The notes beneath the pieces were generated by a model. The model saw nothing but the letters and a program-made list of their open reading frames with translations. It was not told the origin of the DNA and did not search any database. A stretch of 64,000 nucleotides of DNA, taken from positions 1,674,001-1,738,000 of the forward strand of contig NZ_CP036298.1 of the NCBI RefSeq assembly GCF_007752135.1, given 5' to 3'. This document shows positions 58,456-64,000 of the stretch, in pieces. The DNA comes from Aureliella helgolandensis. GTDB taxonomy: Bacteria; Planctomycetota; Planctomycetia; Pirellulales; Pirellulaceae. A program made the translations under genes and the position numbers. The number at the start of each line of letters is the position of its first letter. The first letter of the stretch is position 1.

Positions 58456-59148
58456 TTACTCGCCTTTTGCTTCTAGCACGATGACTGGCGGAAGTGGTTC
58501 ATCTTTAGGGACAAACGTCATCGAAATGGAATTCACGCAGTGACGCGTATTTTTCTCGGTGAAGCGTTCGCCCAGGAAAACGTGCCCCAAGTGGCCTTCG
58601 CAATTGGAGCAAACAATCTCGGTTCTGAGTCCATCTTTATCTACAGAGCGAGTGACTGCGCCCTTGAGTTCGTCGTCGAAGCTAGGCCAGCCGCAACCGC
58701 TTTCAAACTTGGACGCACTTTCATACAGCGGGGCATTGCAGCGGCGGCAAAGGTAGGTTCCCGCTTCTTTGTTGTGCTCAAACTCGCCGGTTCCGGCTCG
58801 TTCGGTCCCTTTATGGATGATTACAGCCTCTTCGGATTTGCTTAGTGGATTGTATTCTGTTCGCATGACAGTTTCCGGTTTTTTCGTAGAGGATACGGGG
58901 AGGGCAGCATTTCCATCTTCATGCTGGGAGGTGGCTGCAGCCGAGGCAGCGTCGGTAGAAGCCTTGCTTTCCGATGTTTCAGCTGCGGGGCTAGCCTCTG
59001 CCGCCGATTCGGGGTTCCCTTCTTCGCCCCTCTCACTCCCCTGCGCAGTGGCCGTCGATCCACCAGCCTCGGGTTGGTCAGCGGAATATTCAGCGCAACC
59101 GCTGACGGCGGCCAGTAATAGGCACGCAATACTCAGTCGATGTTTCAT
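58456..59148 (-). CDS. msrB: lipoprotein peptide-methionine (R)-S-oxide reductase MsrB
   Basis: 230 residues from ATG 59148; a Met at 59163 is possible. The N-terminus ([21 protein letters not shown]) is a lipoprotein signal with lipobox VSGC. A ~75-residue Ala/Ser/Glu-rich linker leads to the MsrB domain: [25 protein letters not shown] and [17 protein letters not shown] (zinc Cys4), and [12 protein letters not shown] with the catalytic Cys. It repairs methionine-R-sulfoxide outside the cytoplasm. It is followed by the hypothetical gene with 7 bp between them. Confidence 0.94.
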   Translation of the reverse strand: MKHRLSIACLLLAAVSGCAEYSADQPEAGGSTATAQGSERGEEGNPESAAEASPAAETSESKASTDAASAAATSQHEDGNAALPVSSTKKPETVMRTEYNPLSKSEEAVIIHKGTERAGTGEFEHNKEAGTYLCRRCNAPLYESASKFESGCGWPSFDDELKGAVTRSVDKDGLRTEIVCSNCEGHLGHVFLGERFTEKNTRHCVNSISMTFVPKDEPLPPVIVLEAKGE

Positions 59149-59836
59149 CGCATTCTCTTTCATCGTGTAGTGATTTTTGCAATAGCCAGCGGTTTCGGGA
59201 ACCCTGGATAGGGGGGGGCGGCTTGGGGCTCGGTGGAGCAGCGAGCCAGTGCTGGTCACTGTTGGCTAGTGTCCCCAGAACTGGCATCGTATCCAGGGGA
59301 CTAGTCTCTCGCCTGCCGCATCACGCCCTCGAGCGGGAGGGCCTCTAACAATCGCAAACACTCTATTGCAGACGGAATTCGCTAAGGGGCCGCAACGACA
59401 ACGAGCCCATTCCCGCAACTCCAATCCTAGCAGGTGCAGGTCGTACCAGGACGTGCGGGCAGCCATAATGGCTATACCGCTTCATTCTACCGCACGGGCG
59501 GAGATATTTCGATCGTTGGTTTTCGAGCCGAGGACTACAAGAAGAGCCGGGACTGGTGACAGACCTGGCTCAACGGTGATTGATGTGCAGCGGGTGGGGC
59601 ATCCGTAGGTTGTTGCATCGTTGTCGGAGTGCGCAAGCCGCAGGCAAAATGGAAAGGAGCCCTCCCCCTAGGGATGCCGGGGCTCAACCTATTCAGCAGG
59701 CGTCCGTCCGCTTCTGCGGCCTCCGGGGATAACCTTGAGCCCGCCTCCTTACGGCGGCCAGGCTCTTCCACGAAAATCGACTCGATCAACAGACCGGAGA
59801 ACGAGTGATTGGGCGGTCAGGGGGCATCTCAAGATC
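59149..59836. other. intergenic region between rpoD and msrB
   Basis: Both flanking genes are on the minus strand, so this holds the rpoD 3' end and the msrB promoter. Small frames here (e.g. 59535-59789) look like chance. I see no RNA gene. Confidence 0.45.
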
Positions 59837-61531
59837 CTACATGGCGGGTTTCAAGTAGCCAGCCAAATGCTGCGATCGCACGGGGTTTTGCATTTTGGAG
59901 ACTGCTTTCGCTTCAATTTGCCGCACTCGCTCCCGAGTCACTTTGAAAATTCGCCCCACCTCTTCGAGTGTGTACGAATATCCGTCCACCAATCCATAAC
60001 GCAGCTTGATAATTTCACGCTCGCGGAAGGTCAACGACTTGAGCAAGTCATCGATCTTGTCCCGCAATAAGCCATTGCTGGCGTTGCGAATGGGATTGCC
60101 GTGATCGTTGTCCTCGATGAATTCGCCGAAGCTGTTGTCTTCACCCTCTCCGACCGGACGATCCAGGCTAATGGGATGTCGACCGATATCGAGTACGCGG
60201 CGAACCTCTTCAACCGGCAGGTCGGTCTGGGCGGCGATTTCTTCGGTAGAAGGTTCGCGTTTTAGAGTTTGGGTGAGCGATTTTTGAATGTTTCGCAGCC
60301 GACTCAGGACGTCAATCATATGCACCGGAATGCGGATCGTGCGAGCTTGGTCTGCGATAGCGCGGGTGATGGCTTGGCGAATCCACCAAGTGGCATAGGT
60401 GGAAAACTTGAAGCCCCGGCGGTATTCGTATTTGTCTACCGCCCGCATTAGCCCCGTGTTGCCTTCCTGGATCAGATCGAGAAAGCTCAGTCCGCGATTG
60501 CGATACTTCTTGGCAATGGAAACAACCAACCGCAGGTTTCCTTGGGAGAGTTCGCGCTTTACCGCTTCGTAGTCGGTGAAGTGCTTGCGGAACTCTTTGC
60601 AGCGATTGCGAAGGCTGCGTGGGCTCTCCTGGGTCTGAATGATCAGTTTGCGGAGTTCGGTCCGGAAGCGTTCGCATTCGAAGTGCTGCAGAGGCTCGTC
60701 CTGCAGTTCCTGGATACGTCTTTGCAAGATCTCCATTCGATCTGCAATCTGCTCCAGCTGTTTCATGTTGGGTACGACGCGGCGCGAGCGCAGGCTCAGC
60801 TCTTCGGTCAGTACAATGCACTTGTTTCTCAGACGCACGTACATGCGTACGAGTTCAGCCTTGTGGATGGGGTCGATACTCTTGCGAACGATAGCAGAGA
60901 ACAGTTGTCGTTTCTTAGCCATCAGGGTTCGGAGCGTCGCCAAGTTATGTGGCATGCGTGCCGAGACTTGTTCTTTGGTCAGACGCTCGGTCAGCGAGAC
61001 TTTGATCGTGCGGTCGAAGGGGAGTTGCCCTCGATGGACTCGGCGAAGGATTTGAACCGTTTGATGAAGCGCCAGCTCATTTCCTAACAGGCTACGGCGG
61101 AATCGCTTGCGGGTGATTTCGATCTTTTTAGCCAAGGCGATTTCTTGTTCGCGGGTGAACAAGGGGATTTCGGACATTTGGCTCAGGTATAAGCGAATGG
61201 GGTCGTCGCTGAGTTTGGGCAGCTCGCTGGGGGAGGCGGCTAGGGTGTCGAGTTTTTCCTCGTCGGCGTCGAAGTCGGACAGATTCAGCTCCTCGGAAGC
61301 TTCCTCTTCCAGCAAGTCGTCGCAGACGCCCTTGGCTGCAGATGCCTTTTCGGCCGGAGCCTTATCCAGCAGCGGAATGCCCTTCTTGTCGAGTACGACC
61401 AGGAGGGTGTCCAGCTTGTGGCTGTTGTTGTCTTCATCGGGTAGATAGAGCCCAACTTGTTCATAAGTCAGGAAGCCCTGTGAGCGTCCGGTTGCCAACA
61501 AGGTACGAAGTTCCAGGTCCATTAGTTCCAC
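59837..61531 (-). CDS. rpoD: primary RNA polymerase sigma factor
   Basis: About 564 residues from GTG 61531, chosen because AAAAGGAG lies 8 nt upstream; ATG 61522 is the alternative. It has region 1.1-like and acidic linker parts ([17 protein letters not shown]), region 1.2 ([30 protein letters not shown]), a helical insertion, region 2 ([63 protein letters not shown]), region 3 and region 4 ([15 protein letters not shown]...[28 protein letters not shown]). The whole set defines the housekeeping sigma70/SigA. It follows dnaG, as in the macromolecular synthesis operon. Confidence 0.95.
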   Translation of the reverse strand: MELMDLELRTLLATGRSQGFLTYEQVGLYLPDEDNNSHKLDTLLVVLDKKGIPLLDKAPAEKASAAKGVCDDLLEEEASEELNLSDFDADEEKLDTLAASPSELPKLSDDPIRLYLSQMSEIPLFTREQEIALAKKIEITRKRFRRSLLGNELALHQTVQILRRVHRGQLPFDRTIKVSLTERLTKEQVSARMPHNLATLRTLMAKKRQLFSAIVRKSIDPIHKAELVRMYVRLRNKCIVLTEELSLRSRRVVPNMKQLEQIADRMEILQRRIQELQDEPLQHFECERFRTELRKLIIQTQESPRSLRNRCKEFRKHFTDYEAVKRELSQGNLRLVVSIAKKYRNRGLSFLDLIQEGNTGLMRAVDKYEYRRGFKFSTYATWWIRQAITRAIADQARTIRIPVHMIDVLSRLRNIQKSLTQTLKREPSTEEIAAQTDLPVEEVRRVLDIGRHPISLDRPVGEGEDNSFGEFIEDNDHGNPIRNASNGLLRDKIDDLLKSLTFREREIIKLRYGLVDGYSYTLEEVGRIFKVTRERVRQIEAKAVSKMQNPVRSQHLAGYLKPAM

Positions 61532-61659
61532 GATCTCAACTCCTTTTGATGTGTACCACACTTTTTGCGGGAAGTGTGGTGTGGAATGTTCTACGTTCGG
61601 GTTAACTTTTTTGGATACGCCTCTCCAATTCGGCCGTATCCTCTTCTACTTTGGACGCG

Positions 61660-63669
61660 CTACCCAGGTGACGATTGCTCTGATAATGGCACATCGTCTG
61701 AGTTATCGTTCGTCGGCTCCTTCTCATCCAAGGCCTGCGGAGGTACCTCGGGGGAAGAGGGAATGTCGAACAACCCCTGGCGCAAACGCGCTTCTCGAAT
61801 CATGTCTTGCAAAACGTCCATTTCCGCCTTTTCAGACATCTTGTTGTTTTGCAATTCGCTTACTAATTGCTGACGGCGCATCACATCTTGCTGCTCTCCC
61901 ATTCGCTGTGTCAACACTTGCAGGCGGTTCTCGGCAGAGTCTCGCGTGTACTGCAGTTTGGCATTAGCCTGGTCGTGCAGGGTGACCAGCAGGCTTTTCA
62001 AGGAGGAATCCTCCAAGGCAATCATGACGCTTTCAAACTCTAGGGACTGGCCTTCGAATTCGAGTGTTTGGTACGCATCGAGCATTTGACGCGCCGCCTC
62101 GCACTCAAGCCAGCCCGACTGCACTCGTTCGAGTGCAAGCGGGGCAACTTGTGGTGCGACAATAATCAGCTCCAGTAGCTCGCGTTCGAAGGGAGATAAA
62201 TCCCCGGGACGCAACAATCGCGTGGGTTGTGCAGCATCGGCCTGTGAAGGTCGTTTGGTAAGGCGTTCCCCTTTCTTTCGCAAATCGGTTAAGCGGCTGC
62301 GCAGGGAATCTTCGGGAATCGAAAATCGTCGCGCCAGGCGTGGTAGGATTTGGTTCTGCCGCAAGCGAAACGACTCATTGCTGATCAAGCCGCTGCTGGG
62401 AACCTTTGCCAGCAGGGACAGCATTTCCTCGACTGCTTGGTTGGCTCGGTGGGTGTCCACCATTGGGTCAAAACCAGTGCTGACGCGGCGCATCTTGAAT
62501 TCCATGGCATCGACCGAATCCGCCAGCAAATCCTTAAGTGCATCGGTACCATGTTTGAGGAGGAAGTCGGCAGGATCCATTTTGTCGGGTAACGTCAGAA
62601 CTCTTACGTCCATCTGGGCATGCAGGAACAGTTCGAGTACGTCGTCGCTGCGTTTTTGTCCAGCTTCGTCGCCATCGAGCAGCAGTACAATTTGGTCGCA
62701 GTAGTGGCGAAGAAGCTTTAAATGAGCGGTGCCCAATGCGGTGCCGAGTACGGCCACGGAATTGGTGACGCCGAATTGATGGGCAATGATGACGTCGGTG
62801 TACCCCTCCATAACCACCGCTTGACGCGTCTGGCGTATGGGGGTGGCCGCGATATCAAAACCGTAGAGCTGCTGACTCTTCTGAAACAATCGGGTTTCAG
62901 GAGAATTGATGTATTTCGCGCCCTCATCGCTACCGGGCAGGACGCGGCCACCGAAAGCGATGGTCTTCTTGTCGCGATCACGGATGGGAAACATGATCCG
63001 ATTTCGGAAACGGTCATAGTGTCCGCCTCGATCGCGACGAATCACCATGCCAGCCGCTTCTAGCACTTCGGCGGACAGGTTTTGTTTTTTGGCACTATCG
63101 AGCAAGACCGACCATGCGTTGGGAGCCAGTCCCACTTTGAACAGCTCGAGCGACTCGTCCGAAATACCGCGTTGCTTCAGGTATTCCCGAGCGGTGGCGC
63201 CGTCTTGCGAATCCATCAAGTACTTGTGGAACTTCTCTTCGGCCCAAGCCAGCGTGCGATACAACGCGGCCTTGCGCTCGGCGTTGGCTGCGTATTTGCG
63301 CTGGTCGCTTTTACCTTGATCTAAGGCAATGCCCGCTCGGTCGGCCAGCTGTCGCAGAGCATCTCCAAAGCTGAGCCCTTGATCCTGCATGAGGTAGGTG
63401 AAAACGTCGCCACCAATATCGCAAACCCAACACTTCCAGATCTGCTTCTCGGTGTTAACCTGCAGACTTGGGCGGCTGTCCTTGTGCCATGGGCAGAGTG
63501 CAACGTAATTGCGTCCCTGGCGGCGCAGCTCAAGCCGGCTGCCGATCAGGTCGACAATGTCTGTTGCGGCGCGGACGCGCTCTTTGGTATCAGATTCAAA
63601 TGCGAACGACACAGGCACTCCGTAGGCGATCGAGATCGTTGGGTTCGGCACTTGATTAGAGTTCGTCAA
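61660..63669 (-). CDS. dnaG: DNA primase
   Basis: 669 residues. CHC2 zinc finger: YVALCPWHKDSRPSLQVNTEKQIWKCWVCDIGGDVF. Catalytic core: FRNRIMFPIRDRDKKTIAFGGRVL and TOPRIM VVMEGYTDVIIAHQFGV with IVLLLDGDEAGQKRSDD. A C-terminal helicase-binding region follows. It makes RNA primers for replication and works with DnaB. GTG 63612 (SFAFESDTKERV...), with GGAG upstream, is a plausible shorter start. It lies directly before rpoD; the usual rpsU is not seen. Confidence 0.95.
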   Translation of the reverse strand: MTNSNQVPNPTISIAYGVPVSFAFESDTKERVRAATDIVDLIGSRLELRRQGRNYVALCPWHKDSRPSLQVNTEKQIWKCWVCDIGGDVFTYLMQDQGLSFGDALRQLADRAGIALDQGKSDQRKYAANAERKAALYRTLAWAEEKFHKYLMDSQDGATAREYLKQRGISDESLELFKVGLAPNAWSVLLDSAKKQNLSAEVLEAAGMVIRRDRGGHYDRFRNRIMFPIRDRDKKTIAFGGRVLPGSDEGAKYINSPETRLFQKSQQLYGFDIAATPIRQTRQAVVMEGYTDVIIAHQFGVTNSVAVLGTALGTAHLKLLRHYCDQIVLLLDGDEAGQKRSDDVLELFLHAQMDVRVLTLPDKMDPADFLLKHGTDALKDLLADSVDAMEFKMRRVSTGFDPMVDTHRANQAVEEMLSLLAKVPSSGLISNESFRLRQNQILPRLARRFSIPEDSLRSRLTDLRKKGERLTKRPSQADAAQPTRLLRPGDLSPFERELLELIIVAPQVAPLALERVQSGWLECEAARQMLDAYQTLEFEGQSLEFESVMIALEDSSLKSLLVTLHDQANAKLQYTRDSAENRLQVLTQRMGEQQDVMRRQQLVSELQNNKMSEKAEMDVLQDMIREARLRQGLFDIPSSPEVPPQALDEKEPTNDNSDDVPLSEQSSPG

Positions 63670-64000
63670 GCGGTTGAGAGCTCCGCAGAAACCTCATTGC
63701 GACAGGCAAAGCCTGGACAGGTTCCGTGCGGTCAACCACCAGCATACACACCTTCCGTCCATTCAAGCGATATGGCCAACTAGAAAAGATGGCCATCTCT
63801 CTTCAGCTAGAGAACTTTCAGTGGCCGAGTTCAGACTTGCCTCGGGAGGGCAAAGAACTCCATGGAACACTCAAGTTTTTCTCTAACAGGTTCGAATATG
63901 TGGAAAGTGCTCTACTCTAAGCAAGCGGGGTTCCAAGACCACGCCGCCGTGTCGTTAAGGGTCCATCCTAAATTCCAGCCCTTCCGCAAACATGACTCCG
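63670..64000. other. region upstream of dnaG
   Basis: Holds the likely promoter of the dnaG-rpoD unit. I see no rpsU gene and no other ORF that looks real up to the window end. Confidence 0.45.

Noticed and set aside
63670-64000. rpsU upstream of dnaG
   Set aside because: No S21-like ORF is visible in the visible upstream DNA.

Overview
The window looks like a chromosomal segment of a planctomycete of the Pirellulaceae (Rhodopirellula/Blastopirellula-like) type. The signs are DUF1501 proteins, a PSD1-type cytochrome with DUF1549/DUF1553, a DUF1559 pseudopilin-like protein, DUF1580, an ECF sigma factor with a long C-terminal extension, an N-terminal 'LEQRRLLA' motif in a giant secreted protein, and a str operon with a divergent EF-G. 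The assignment is inferred from gene content; no rRNA is present.

Layout. 0-3.4 kb: tail of a DUF1501 gene, a PP2C phosphatase, a DUF892 ferritin-like protein and a small membrane protein. 3.4-4.9 kb: IS4-type element copy A. 4.9-36.0 kb: a 31-kb block holding the N-terminal piece of an ABC-F ATPase, a PfpI/DJ-1 protein, a giant beta-helix/dockerin protein, a metalloprotease plus thioredoxin pair, a minus-strand cluster (MBL/beta-CASP, aldo/keto reductase, glutamate dehydrogenase), a zinc-ribbon membrane protein, EfpL/YeiP, a VOC protein, a Cys-rich secreted protein, an SDR, a DEAD-box helicase, the DUF1559-lipoprotein-PSD1-DUF1501 cluster and an ECF sigma factor fused to a membrane/STN-like tail. 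36.0-37.5 kb: IS copy B, same length as copy A, identical transposase, opposite orientation. 37.5-40.4 kb: C-terminal piece of the same ABC-F gene, YheU and weak ORFs. 40.4-49.7 kb: an integrative element in a tRNA-Met gene. 49.7-64 kb: lutA-like gene, RAYT transposase amid REP-like repeats, fusA/rpsG/rpsL, tRNA-Leu, metF, msrB, rpoD and dnaG.

Two results stand out. (1) The ABC-F halves, the two copies of an 11-bp target duplication and the two halves of a palindromic repeat all rejoin correctly if 4945-36016 is flipped. The block was therefore inverted by recombination between the two IS copies, or the assembly was mis-joined there. (2) The 9.3-kb element at 40371-49695 is bounded by a 47-bp direct repeat of the tRNA-Met 3' part. 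It carries a tyrosine integrase, a CHC2/TOPRIM/DUF3987 primase, helix-turn-helix proteins and one HK97-type major capsid protein, but no recognisable terminase, portal, protease or tail gene. It resembles a compact phage satellite with its own capsid gene. Its non-coding DNA holds an array of CAATTG-centred palindromes, a 4 x 9 bp iteron array and other symmetric repeats.

Housekeeping functions (rpsL, rpsG, fusA, rpoD, dnaG, metF, two tRNAs) lie at the right end on the minus strand; the left half is mostly accessory and envelope functions.
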